Of a stretch of 64,000 nucleotides of DNA, positions 56,597-64,000 are shown piece after piece. Below the pieces are notes generated by a model that saw nothing but the letters and a program-made list of their open reading frames with translations, did no database searches and was not told the origin of the DNA. A program made the position numbers and the translations under genes. The DNA comes from Sphingobium sp. CCH11-B1 (GTDB lineage: Bacteria > Pseudomonadota > Alphaproteobacteria > Sphingomonadales > Sphingomonadaceae), in assembly GCF_001556865.1 (NCBI RefSeq), contig NZ_LSJY01000018.1, positions 6,710-70,709 of the forward strand. The letters are read 5' to 3'. Positions within the stretch are counted from its first letter, which is position 1, and each line of letters starts with the position of its first letter.

Positions 56597-57214
56597 TCAA
56601 AGAACCTCCGTATTATAATGGTGCCAGGCCATAATCGCCGCCGCGCCGCGATGGGGGCGCCAGCGTTCGGCCAATTCCCGGGTCAATTTCTCGCTCGGCC
56701 GTTCGGCAAGGCCCAGGATACGGCCGACCTCCACCTGCACCGCCAGGTCGCCGGCAGGCCAGATGTCGGGGCGACCTTCGGCGAAAAGCAGGTAGATTTC
56801 TGCGGACCAGCGGCCGATCCCCTTGATCTGAACCAGTTGGGAAATCGCTTCCTCGTCGTCGGCCGGCAGGGCATGAAGGTCGAGCGCACCCGACACGACC
56901 AGTTCCGCCAGACTGCGGGCATAGCCTTGTTTCTGGCGGGACAGACCGCATGCGCGCAGCACATCATAGTCTCGCGCAAGCAATGCCTCGGGCGCGCAGC
57001 CTTCGCCCAGTTCCGTCTCCAGCCTGCGCCAGACCGCGGCGGCGGACGCAACGCTCACCTGCTGGCCGACAATCGTGCGCAACAGCGTTTCATAGCCGGG
57101 CTCCCGCACGCGCGGCGCAGGGTAGCCGACCCGCTGGATCGCGGCGGCGAAGCCGGGTTCAAGCAGCGCGATCGCATCCAGGCTGGCGCGCATCTCATCA
57201 GCGGTCGTCACCAT
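56597..57214 (-). CDS. DNA-3-methyladenine glycosylase II-like
   Basis: 205-residue HhH-GPD glycosylase of the AlkA group. The helix-hairpin-helix IKGIGRWSAEIYLL is followed by the catalytic Asp in WPAGDLAVQ. YETLLRTIVGQQVS is the second conserved block. It should remove alkylated bases. Start at 57214; the longer frame to 57295 overlaps the ferredoxin gene. Confidence 0.9.
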   Translation of the reverse strand: MVTTADEMRASLDAIALLEPGFAAAIQRVGYPAPRVREPGYETLLRTIVGQQVSVASAAAVWRRLETELGEGCAPEALLARDYDVLRACGLSRQKQGYARSLAELVVSGALDLHALPADDEEAISQLVQIKGIGRWSAEIYLLFAEGRPDIWPAGDLAVQVEVGRILGLAERPSEKLTRELAERWRPHRGAAAIMAWHHYNTEVL

Positions 57215-57288
57215 CGCTCTATGCTCGACCCTTGCTTTCCGGATGCCGCTCCGCCAGAGCGGCGGAAACAATCTAGGGGACTGGATAA

Positions 57289-57606
57289 ATGCCAAAACTG
57301 ATCGTGGTCAACCGTGCGGGGGAAGAACAGGCTGTCGAAGGGGACGCCGGCCTGTCGGTCATGGAAATCATTCGTGACAATGGATTCGACGAATTGCTCG
57401 CCCTTTGCGGCGGTTGCTGTTCCTGTGCGACCTGCCATGTGTATGTCGATGAAGACTTCGCGGCGTATCTTCCGCCGATGAGCGAAGATGAAAATGACCT
57501 GCTCGACAGCAGTGACCATCGCAACAGCAGCAGCCGCCTGTCCTGCCAGGTCGTGCTGACCGACGCGCTGGACGGACTGCGCGTTACCATCGCGCCCGAA
57601 GACTGA
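57289..57606 (+). CDS. [2Fe-2S] adrenodoxin-type ferredoxin
   Basis: 105-residue ferredoxin. Cluster ligands are Cys40, Cys46, Cys49 and Cys86 ([11 protein letters not shown], then SCQV). Adrenodoxin-type ferredoxins donate electrons to P450s or oxygenases; the physiological partner is not in this window. Stand-alone gene. Confidence 0.93.
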   Translation: MPKLIVVNRAGEEQAVEGDAGLSVMEIIRDNGFDELLALCGGCCSCATCHVYVDEDFAAYLPPMSEDENDLLDSSDHRNSSSRLSCQVVLTDALDGLRVTIAPED

Positions 57607-57625
57607 TCTGCCGACCGCAGCGCCG

Positions 57626-58366
57626 CTACCGGTTGGTGGCGGCGTAGAGCGCGATGGCGGCGGCGTTCGAAACGTTCAGACTTTCCATGCGCGGGCTGAT
57701 CGGCAGCTTTGCTATGATGTCGCAATGGGCGATGCTGTTGTGGCGCAGCCCTTCGCCTTCGGCTCCCAGCACCAGGGCCACGCGGGAATCGCCGATGGCG
57801 TCGCCCAGATTTGTGTCCGCCTCTCCATCCAGGCCGATGCGCCAATATCCCGCTTCGGCTATTTCATCGAGCGCGCGGGCCAGGTTCACCACCCGGACCC
57901 ATGGCACGATTTCCAGAGCGCCAGACGCCGCCCGCGCCAGCACGCCCGATTCGGGCGGTGCATGCCGGTCCTGGGTCACGATGCACAATGCGTCGAATGC
58001 TGCGGCGGACCGAAGGATGGCGCCGACATTATGCGGGTCGGTGACCTGATCCAGCACCAGGATCGGGCGCTTGTCATCCTGGCCTTCCTCCAGCACATCG
58101 CCCAGCCAGACGTCGTCTAGCGGCTCCACCTCAGCGACGATGCCCTGATGCGGCGCGTCGGACGGCACCATGCGTCCCATGTCGGCGACATCGGCATAGA
58201 CGATCGGCAGGACTGGAGGCAGTTCCAGCGCGTTGAGGGCGTCGCGCGTACCCCAGATTTTCCGCACGATGCGGTTGGGATTTGCGAGCGCGGCGGTCAC
58301 GGCGTGGCGGCCGTAGAAGCGGGGGAGGTTGCCCTTGGGCTTGGCGGAACGATGCGTCTTTTTCAT
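57626..58366 (-). CDS. rlmB: 23S rRNA 2'-O-methyltransferase, RlmB-like
   Basis: 246-residue SpoU/TrmH methyltransferase expected to modify G2251. Motif blocks are VLDQVTDPHNVGAILRSA, VALVLGAEGEGLR and LPISPRMESLNVSNAAAI. An N-terminal substrate-binding domain comes first. Start at 58366 (MKKTHRS). Convergent with the ferredoxin gene. Confidence 0.9.
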   Translation of the reverse strand: MKKTHRSAKPKGNLPRFYGRHAVTAALANPNRIVRKIWGTRDALNALELPPVLPIVYADVADMGRMVPSDAPHQGIVAEVEPLDDVWLGDVLEEGQDDKRPILVLDQVTDPHNVGAILRSAAAFDALCIVTQDRHAPPESGVLARAASGALEIVPWVRVVNLARALDEIAEAGYWRIGLDGEADTNLGDAIGDSRVALVLGAEGEGLRHNSIAHCDIIAKLPISPRMESLNVSNAAAIALYAATNR

Positions 58367-58468
58367 GGATCGGCTCTTTTCACATCCACCCATTGACAGG
58401 CAAGCCTCCTTTCGCCATTGAGCCGCCTCCAGCGCGGGAATGACACGCTTCTCCCCGCGTCAGGCACT

Positions 58469-58555
58469 GGACAGGTGGCCGAGTGGTTAAAGGCAGCAGA
58501 CTGTAAATCTGCCCGGGTTTCCCGTACGCTGGTTCGAATCCAGCCCTGTCCACCA
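58469..58555 (+). tRNA. tRNA-Tyr (GTA anticodon)
   Basis: Class II tRNA of 87 bases with a long variable arm. Acceptor GGACAGG / CCTGTCC, anticodon arm CAGA-CTGTAAA-TCTG giving GTA, T-arm GCTGGTTCGAATCCAGC and encoded CCA at 58553-58555. Its 3' end marks the left edge of an integrative element. Confidence 0.97.
58538..58555. other. Presumed attachment site (tRNA-Tyr 3' end)
   Basis: P4-type integrases recombine into the 3' end of tRNA genes and rebuild it. The integrase starts 198 bases downstream of this tRNA and reads away from it, so the crossover should lie in the T-arm/acceptor region. The matching right-hand repeat is beyond the window. Confidence 0.6.
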
Positions 58556-58671
58556 CCCCCTTATCCGCAAGCATCCACGAATGACCGTGGAAATCCCGGA
58601 AAACCTAGGGTATTCTGCACTTCACAGCCCGCATTTGTCCGCTGCTGTTTGCATGCAGCCGGAGGCTAGTG

Positions 58672-58750
58672 TGGGAGGGGTGTGGGAGTAGAATGGCTTA
58701 CTCCCACACTTCGACCCCTCCCAAGGTGGGCTTGAAAGTGTGGGAGTAAG
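58672..58750. repeat. Nested inverted and direct repeats before integrase
   Basis: GTGTGGGAGTA occurs at 58680-58690 (via TGTGGGAGTA) and at 58738-58748, with an inverted copy TACTCCCACAC at 58699-58709. An outer pair TGGGAGGGG (58672-58680) and CCCCTCCCA (58715-58723) surrounds the inner hairpin. The last copy doubles as the integrase ribosome site (GGGAG, 5 bases before ATG 58753). Likely arm-type recombinase sites or an autoregulatory operator. Confidence 0.7.
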
Positions 58751-58752
58751 AA

Positions 58753-59964
58753 ATGGGCAAGCTCACGGCGGTAGCGGTCAAGGCAGCGATGGCGAATCCT
58801 GGAACCTACCAGGATGGCGATGGATTAGTTTTGAGGGTGGATAAGCGCGGTGGAGCCTACTGGGTCCTACGGCTCCAGCGAGACGGCAAGCGGCAGGATA
58901 TCGGCTTGGGTAGCGCAAAGCAGATGACACTTGCAGAAGCGCGGCAAAAAGCCACGGTCTTGCGTAAGGCGGTCAAGGTCGACCACCGCGATGTTCTCGC
59001 CGAGAAAAAAGACGATGCCGCCGCCAAGGTAACGTTCCGAGCTGCCGCGACGCAGTACCACAGCGAAAATGAGGCGGGCTGGAAAAGCGCAGTCTATGCG
59101 CGCCAGTGGCTCGCCAGTCTTGAAAACTACGCCTTCAAGAAACTGGGGGACATGCCGACAGGCAGCATCAGCAGTGCCGATATCATCGCCGTGCTGACGC
59201 CGATCTGGCAGGAAATCCCAGATACCGCCCGCCAAGTGCGTAACCGGATTTGCGCCGTGCTGGATTATTCCCATGCGAAGGGCTGGCGCTCCCGCGAGGC
59301 CCCATCGGGCAATGGCAGCCTGAAGGCGGGTCGCGGTCTGCCACGGCAAGTGAAGGCGCGTGAGAATCGCAAAGCCATGCCCTATGTCGCACTTCCCGGT
59401 TTCCTCACTGCCTTGCGGCGCAAACCATCCTTCGGGCGGCTTGCGCTGGAACTGCTCATCCTGACTGGAGTGCGCAGTCAGGAGGTCCGGCTGGCGACAT
59501 GGTCCGAGTTTGACCTGGAGAGCCGTCTGTGGACGATCCCCGCCGAGCATATGAAGCGCAGCAAGGCGCACATCGTGCCGCTATCTGACGAAGCTCTGGC
59601 GGTGCTGGGGAAAGCTGATGCCCTGCGGATGTCGGAAAGCGACGTCGTGTTCCCCGGGGTGGCTGGGAAGCCCATGTCTGACATGACGCTGCTAAAGGTG
59701 CTGCGCGACATGAGCGAACCGTACCACGTCCACGGCTTCCGCTCCTCGTTCACGGATTGGGCAGCAAATGAAGGCATCCCCGATGCCGTGGTAGAAGCGG
59801 CCCTAGCGCACAAGACGCCCGACGCGGTGCAGGCCGCCTATCGCCGCACAACCTATCTCGGGACCCCAGACCAGCCGGGCGCGCGCGTGAAGTTGATGGA
59901 TGCCTGGGGGCGTTATTGTCTGGGGGTGACAACGGCCTCGGACAAGGCAGCTCCGCAGGCCTGA
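58753..59964 (+). CDS. int: Tyrosine integrase, P4 type
   Basis: 403-residue site-specific recombinase. N-terminal DUF4102-like arm-binding domain (about 1-90), core-binding domain (about 95-190) and catalytic domain. Active-site residues are Arg241, Lys269/271, His327-x-x-Arg330, His353 and Tyr363, all in the expected order. Reads away from tRNA-Tyr. No excisionase gene is seen beside it. Confidence 0.95.
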   Translation: MGKLTAVAVKAAMANPGTYQDGDGLVLRVDKRGGAYWVLRLQRDGKRQDIGLGSAKQMTLAEARQKATVLRKAVKVDHRDVLAEKKDDAAAKVTFRAAATQYHSENEAGWKSAVYARQWLASLENYAFKKLGDMPTGSISSADIIAVLTPIWQEIPDTARQVRNRICAVLDYSHAKGWRSREAPSGNGSLKAGRGLPRQVKARENRKAMPYVALPGFLTALRRKPSFGRLALELLILTGVRSQEVRLATWSEFDLESRLWTIPAEHMKRSKAHIVPLSDEALAVLGKADALRMSESDVVFPGVAGKPMSDMTLLKVLRDMSEPYHVHGFRSSFTDWAANEGIPDAVVEAALAHKTPDAVQAAYRRTTYLGTPDQPGARVKLMDAWGRYCLGVTTASDKAAPQA

Positions 59965-60055
59965 GGGTCGGAACAGCTTACCTAAGCTGTCGCGCGACAG
60001 CAGGGGAGAGGGCAAGCTCCCACATCGACTGTCGCTCTACAATTCGGAGCGACCG

Positions 60056-60712
60056 CTAAAAGCGCCAATGGCGAAGGACGTCGCGGACATAGCCTGGGGT
60101 TTCACCATTTCGCGGTATACCGCCCGCGCGTTCGACTGCGCCTGGACCGGCATTGTAGGCTGCGACAGCGAGGTGAACCACGCCGAACCTGTCGAGCATC
60201 TGCCTCAGATACCGCGCCGCGCCGAAGATATTGGCCGTGGGGTCAAATCGATTGAAGACCCCGAGTTCCTTTGCCGTTGCAGGCATGAGCTGGCCAAGGC
60301 CCGCAGCGCCTGCCGGACTGACAGCAAGGGGGTTATAGCGGGATTCCGTCCAGACGAGCGCGTCGAGCAGGCCGGTGGGCAATGAATACTTCGCTTCCGC
60401 CGCATAGACGTGGGGCAGGTAGCTCGCCCGCCGAAACCCGGATGGGGCAGTTTTGGCCTTGGGCTCGTATCTGTACGGCAGGTTGACCCGTCCATTTTCT
60501 GCAACGCTCGAACTTGGTGCTGGGGCGGCTTGCGCGGATTGCCAGAACCCATGCTCGACCAACTGAAATCCGTTCGATGCTTCGGCAATCCGAATGCCGC
60601 TTGAAGGACCGGCATATTGCTCCGGTAAATCTGGCATTGGCAGTTCCTGGGCATTGGCAGGCATGGCTGATGCGATGGCAATGCCAAAGATCAAAAGGGC
60701 TTTCATTGTCAT
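60056..60712 (-). CDS. Lytic transglycosylase, SLT/VirB1-like
   Basis: 218 residues with a signal peptide (about 1-21). A Pro/Ala-rich linker leads to an SLT domain with catalytic Glu123 ([11 protein letters not shown]), then [13 protein letters not shown] and [14 protein letters not shown]. In mobile elements such enzymes open the cell wall for conjugation machinery. It is divergent from the primase gene. Confidence 0.9.
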   Translation of the reverse strand: MTMKALLIFGIAIASAMPANAQELPMPDLPEQYAGPSSGIRIAEASNGFQLVEHGFWQSAQAAPAPSSSVAENGRVNLPYRYEPKAKTAPSGFRRASYLPHVYAAEAKYSLPTGLLDALVWTESRYNPLAVSPAGAAGLGQLMPATAKELGVFNRFDPTANIFGAARYLRQMLDRFGVVHLAVAAYNAGPGAVERAGGIPRNGETPGYVRDVLRHWRF

Positions 60713-60836
60713 TTCTCGATCCTTCTATAGCCGAATCGAGTGAGAACATATAAAGAACAAGTGATGTAGGAAAATGCTTTGGCGCTGGTGCAGAGCGGAG
60801 GCTGCACGGGGAGGGCACCTCAACCGGAGTAGGTCG

Positions 60837-61766
60837 ATGCCCCAGCTAGAGAAAAGTCTTCAACTCGAACGCCGTGCCCGCACGATCGTCGAACGCCTCA
60901 ACGGAACATGGCGCCAGGGCAAGGGCATGTGCTGCTGTCCCGCCCACGACGACCGCACACCGTCGCTCAGCGTGACCTTGGGGCGAAAGGCCATCCTGTT
61001 CCATTGCTTCGCCGGATGTTCGAATGAGGACGTCATTGCAGCATTGGATCGCAAAGGAGTTCGCAGCCGGGAGCTCTTTGACGATTCTGGCACCGGGACC
61101 GCCGATCGGCAAAATCAGGGTGACTTCAGTCCCAATGCGCGACGCTTGTGGCAATCGGCTTCGGCGATCTCCGACAGTCCCGTCGAACGATATCTCTCTC
61201 AGCGCGGTCTCCAGCGCGCATCTGACCAGTTCCGTTACCTGGAACGTACGCCGCTCGGACCACGCGGGGCAGTTCAATTTATCCCTGCGATGTTGGCGGC
61301 AGTCACGACTGACATTGGCATTATCGCAGTACACAGGACTTTTCTTGATGTGGCGAGCGGCAGGCTGGCCGGTTTCGAGCGCCCCAAGCGTGCGCTTGGC
61401 AGCCTTGGTTGTGGTGCCGTCAGACTTGCGCCGCCGGTGCAGGGGCGTCTGGGCCTCGCCGAAGGGATCGAGAGCGCCCTCTCTGCCATGCAGTTGTTCG
61501 GGGTCCCTTGCTGGGCAACACTTGGGAACGAGCGGTTCGGTCTCGTTTCGATCCCGGAGAGCGTGCGCGAACTCTTCCTGTTCATCGACAATGACGCCGG
61601 AGGCGCTCTCGCTGAGGAGCGAGCGTTGAAGGCCTACGCTGCGCCTGATCGCGTTATCCACTCACGCGCGCCAGCCTCACCCGGTTTTGACTGGAATGAC
61701 GAATTGAAGTCGCGGCTAGCTCGAAAACCTGATCCAACGGGCAGAGGGGAGGGAGCCTTTGGCTGA
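60837..61766 (+). CDS. CHC2 zinc-finger and Toprim primase-like protein
   Basis: 309-residue element-borne primase or helicase-primase. Zinc ligands Cys34, His37, Cys57 and Cys61 (CPAH ... CFAGC) precede a Toprim domain (about 203-290) with catalytic Glu in LAEGIESAL and the IDNDAGG acidic pair. Start at ATG 60837 behind GGAGTAGG. Forty bases separate it from the giant methyltransferase-helicase, so the two probably form one message for element DNA metabolism. Confidence 0.88.
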   Translation: MPQLEKSLQLERRARTIVERLNGTWRQGKGMCCCPAHDDRTPSLSVTLGRKAILFHCFAGCSNEDVIAALDRKGVRSRELFDDSGTGTADRQNQGDFSPNARRLWQSASAISDSPVERYLSQRGLQRASDQFRYLERTPLGPRGAVQFIPAMLAAVTTDIGIIAVHRTFLDVASGRLAGFERPKRALGSLGCGAVRLAPPVQGRLGLAEGIESALSAMQLFGVPCWATLGNERFGLVSIPESVRELFLFIDNDAGGALAEERALKAYAAPDRVIHSRAPASPGFDWNDELKSRLARKPDPTGRGEGAFG

Positions 61767-61806
61767 TTGAGGCCTGCCCGCCGCAGGACCTCGTCAGGAG
61801 GTTCCC

Positions 61807-64000
61807 ATGTCCAACTCTTCCCTCGCCTTTGCATTCGATGACCCATCACCGCCCGTCGTTGTGATGGCGGCCCTGACCATGGCTTCCGAGCTGGCGGCAG
61901 GCCGCGCGCTTTCACGCAGCGACGTCACGCGTATCATGACTGAGCACTTCGGGGGCAACGATGCTCTCGGGCGTTGGTCAGTTCGTGACGCTCATGCAGC
62001 GCTTGAGCTGGCACAGGTTCAATACCTGCGAGCAGCGGATCAGATCCTGCTCTCGGCGTCGATCGACGAGGCGGAACAATTCTTCTGCTCCCTCGATGCC
62101 CGACTGCCGACCCAGACCAATCGCAGCGACGAGCAGATCGAATGGCAGCAGTTTGCAACGCCGCCGCGCCTTGCCTGGCTTGCTGCGCGAGCCTGCGCGC
62201 TGGCCACTGACGAGCTCGTACTGGAACCCTCTGCCGGAACGGGCATGCTCGCGGTCTGGGCCGCCAAGGCCGGCTCGCGCCTTGCCCTAAACGAAATCTC
62301 GCCGCTCCGCCGCGACTGCCTGAATGCTGTGTTCCCGGCAGCGCGAGTGACCGGCCATGACGCCGAGCTGATCGACGAACTGCTCGATCAAGCCATCATC
62401 CCGAGCGTCGTCTTGATGAATCCTCCCTATTCGCACGGCATCGAGCGGGGGCACGATAGTCGCACTGGCTCGCGCCATCTGCGGTCGGCCTGGAACCGTC
62501 TGGCGTCCGGCGGGCGGCTTGTCGCGATCATGCCTGAATGGTTCGACTGCGCGAAGTTCCTGGCGGGGCTGAAGGGACCGATCTCGCTGCGGCTCAATGC
62601 CGCCGTCGAACGCGCGTTCGTCAGGCAGGGCACCGGTATCACCACGCAGCTGTTAGTCTTCGACAAGGTGGAAGGCTCCAATGAACCTGTCGCTATCCGA
62701 ACAAACGACTTCCGCCAGCTGGTGGATCTTGTCGATGCTTTGCCGGATCGCGCCAGCTTGGATGCCGTTACCGAGCAATCGAGCCTTCCGGCTCGTACGC
62801 CGTTTCGTCTGGTCGCCGCACCGCGCAGGCCGATGCCATCTCCAGGCAGGGTCACTCCTGCAGCCTCCACCATCGGCTCGCTCACATACCGGTCGCTCGA
62901 AACCCCTGCGCCGCTTGCCCCTCAGGTCGGCCACTATCTGCCTTATCGCCCGAGCAGGATCGTGATCGATGACGCGGCCGAGCATCCGACGCCGCTCGTC
63001 GAGTCTGTTGCCATGGGGTCGATCGCCGCACCGATGCCCGAAGCTGTGCCGCAGCTGCCCAACGGTCTGGTTGCCAAAGGGCTGCTGTCGGCTGCCCAGG
63101 TAGAGACTCTGATCTACGCGGCAAGCGCCCATGCGCGCGATCTTCCCGGCCGATTCGAGCCCGAGGACAAGGGCTGTTCGCTCAAGGCATCTGCGGAAGG
63201 CCAAACGTACCGCCAAGGCTATTTCCTCGGGGATGGAACGGGCGCCGGCAAGGGCCGACAGGTTGCAAGCGTCATTCTTGATCGATGGGTGCGCGGGGAA
63301 CGCCGCCATATCTGGATTTCGAAGAACGAGGCGCTGCTCGAAGATGCCCGGCGTGACTGGGCTGCGCTTGGCGGCCTGCCGATCGACATCCAGCCTCTGG
63401 CATCCTGGAAGCTCGGCACGTCCATCGCCATGCGCGAGGGCATTCTCTTCGTGACCTACCCGACCCTGCGTTCGGGCCGAAACGATGCAACCCGCCTCGA
63501 CCAGATCCTGACTTGGGCTGGTGAGAATTTCGACGGCCTGATCGTGTTCGACGAGGCGCACGCCATGGCCAATGCCGCTGGCGGGGAAGGATCGCTGGGC
63601 AAGGTCAAGGGATCGGAGCAGGGTATCGCGGGCGTTCGCCTGCAGAACCTCCTGCCGCGGGCACGCGTGCTATATGCTTCGGCAACCGGCGCGTCCGACG
63701 TCAACAATCTGGCCTATGCCACGCGCCTCGGTCTTTGGGGGCCGGAGACTGCCTTCGCCAATCGCGAGGCTTTTGTCGCCGACATTCGTGACGGCGGTAT
63801 CGCAGCGATGGAGCTGGTCGCCCGGGACCTTAAGTCGCTCGGCCTCTACACCGCGCGCGCATTGTCCTTCGCAGGCGTCGAATACGAGATCCTCGAGCAT
63901 CGCTTGAGCGAGGATCAGATCGCGGTTTACGATGCCTATGCTGAAGCCTGGGCGCTGTTATGGCGAGCTGCGCATAAGATTGCTTATCGCGAGGAAGCGG
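61807..64000 (+). CDS. Methyltransferase-Strawberry notch helicase fusion (partial)
   Basis: Open frame of at least 731 codons running off the window with no stop; the start at 61807 has a strong CAGGAGG site. Residues about 115-290 form an N6-adenine methyltransferase-like domain: SAM motif EPSAGTG at 140-146 and catalytic NPPY at 205-208. After a Pro-rich linker (about 330-430) an SF2 helicase-type NTPase follows: Walker A GDGTGAGKG at 475-483, DEAH at 582-585 and SATGAS. The order matches Strawberry-notch-like proteins of mobile elements and the methylase-helicase layout of phage P1 DarB. Minus-strand frames across this region are shadows. Confidence 0.87.
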   Translation, partial: MSNSSLAFAFDDPSPPVVVMAALTMASELAAGRALSRSDVTRIMTEHFGGNDALGRWSVRDAHAALELAQVQYLRAADQILLSASIDEAEQFFCSLDARLPTQTNRSDEQIEWQQFATPPRLAWLAARACALATDELVLEPSAGTGMLAVWAAKAGSRLALNEISPLRRDCLNAVFPAARVTGHDAELIDELLDQAIIPSVVLMNPPYSHGIERGHDSRTGSRHLRSAWNRLASGGRLVAIMPEWFDCAKFLAGLKGPISLRLNAAVERAFVRQGTGITTQLLVFDKVEGSNEPVAIRTNDFRQLVDLVDALPDRASLDAVTEQSSLPARTPFRLVAAPRRPMPSPGRVTPAASTIGSLTYRSLETPAPLAPQVGHYLPYRPSRIVIDDAAEHPTPLVESVAMGSIAAPMPEAVPQLPNGLVAKGLLSAAQVETLIYAASAHARDLPGRFEPEDKGCSLKASAEGQTYRQGYFLGDGTGAGKGRQVASVILDRWVRGERRHIWISKNEALLEDARRDWAALGGLPIDIQPLASWKLGTSIAMREGILFVTYPTLRSGRNDATRLDQILTWAGENFDGLIVFDEAHAMANAAGGEGSLGKVKGSEQGIAGVRLQNLLPRARVLYASATGASDVNNLAYATRLGLWGPETAFANREAFVADIRDGGIAAMELVARDLKSLGLYTARALSFAGVEYEILEHRLSEDQIAVYDAYAEAWALLWRAAHKIAYREEA

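Larger units (their letters stand above)
58556..64000 (+). mobile_element. Integrative element at tRNA-Tyr (left end only)
   Basis: Begins at the tRNA-Tyr 3' end and carries integrase, VirB1-like transglycosylase, CHC2-Toprim primase and a methyltransferase-helicase giant. This mix is typical of integrative/conjugative or phage-plasmid-like elements. Core genes end at rlmB/tRNA-Tyr. The right end and any conjugation genes are outside the window. Confidence 0.82.

Noticed and set aside
62653..63561. 302-codon minus-strand frame
   Set aside because: Opposite the methyltransferase-helicase frame, which carries SAM, NPPY, Walker A and DEAH motifs in order.
1..64000. CRISPR arrays, insertion sequences and rRNA operons
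   Set aside because: No regularly spaced repeats, transposase-like frames or rRNA sequence were seen on reading the window.

Overview
The window looks like chromosomal DNA of a high-GC sphingomonad (Alphaproteobacteria; Sphingobium or Sphingomonas type). This is inferred from the carotenoid operon crtY-crtI-LOG-crtB, an HWE-family histidine kinase with a single-domain receiver, an lptB-rpoN pair, non-phosphorylative L-arabinose genes with a FucP-type importer, and a two-gene egtBD ergothioneine set. I count 66 protein genes and 2 tRNAs. No gene-free stretch exceeds about 300 bases, and I saw no rRNA, CRISPR array or insertion sequence.

Layout. 1-5.8 kb: glycine-zipper envelope protein, ung, a class A beta-lactamase-like serine hydrolase, an Mpo1-like protein, and a JmjC-type cupin between two CelD/BcsL-type acyltransferases. 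5.9-9.6 kb: surface polysaccharide genes (UDP-glucuronate epimerase-like, kdsD, kdsB) and a histidine phosphatase. 9.6-10.9 kb: a dmeRF-like nickel/cobalt efflux pair with a visible operator. 11-15.2 kb: carotenoid operon. 15.3-17.2 kb: glnK-amtB behind a full-consensus sigma-54 promoter; rpoN itself lies at 22.6-24.1 kb. 17.3-24.9 kb: housekeeping genes (tldD, NDUFS6-type zinc protein, tRNA-Val, dat, rpoN, lptB). 25.1-31.4 kb: arabinoside utilisation (secreted GH51 arabinofuranosidase, AraD1, FadR-type GntR regulator, sugar importer, periplasmic GalM). The two divergent promoter regions of this locus share a 16-bp near-palindrome, so one regulator probably controls all of it.

32-46 kb: kup, a telA operon, DUF485-actP, an S10 peptidase, typA, a membrane-anchored LuxR-type regulator, small unknowns, a CNT nucleoside transporter and a HAD phosphatase. 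46.4-58.4 kb: egtBD, a diguanylate cyclase, a cobalamin adenosyltransferase, a HIG1-like protein, gluQ, an HNH nuclease, a Crp/Fnr regulator, murA, an HWE kinase with a tail-to-tail receiver, an AlkA-like glycosylase, a [2Fe-2S] ferredoxin and rlmB.

58.5-64 kb: the left end of an integrative element next to tRNA-Tyr. It carries a P4-type integrase, a VirB1-like transglycosylase, a CHC2-Toprim primase and a very large open frame (61807 to the window end, no stop) that fuses an N6-adenine methyltransferase-like domain to a Strawberry-notch-type SF2 helicase. The fusion recalls the architecture of phage P1 DarB and is the strongest candidate for an under-described system here.
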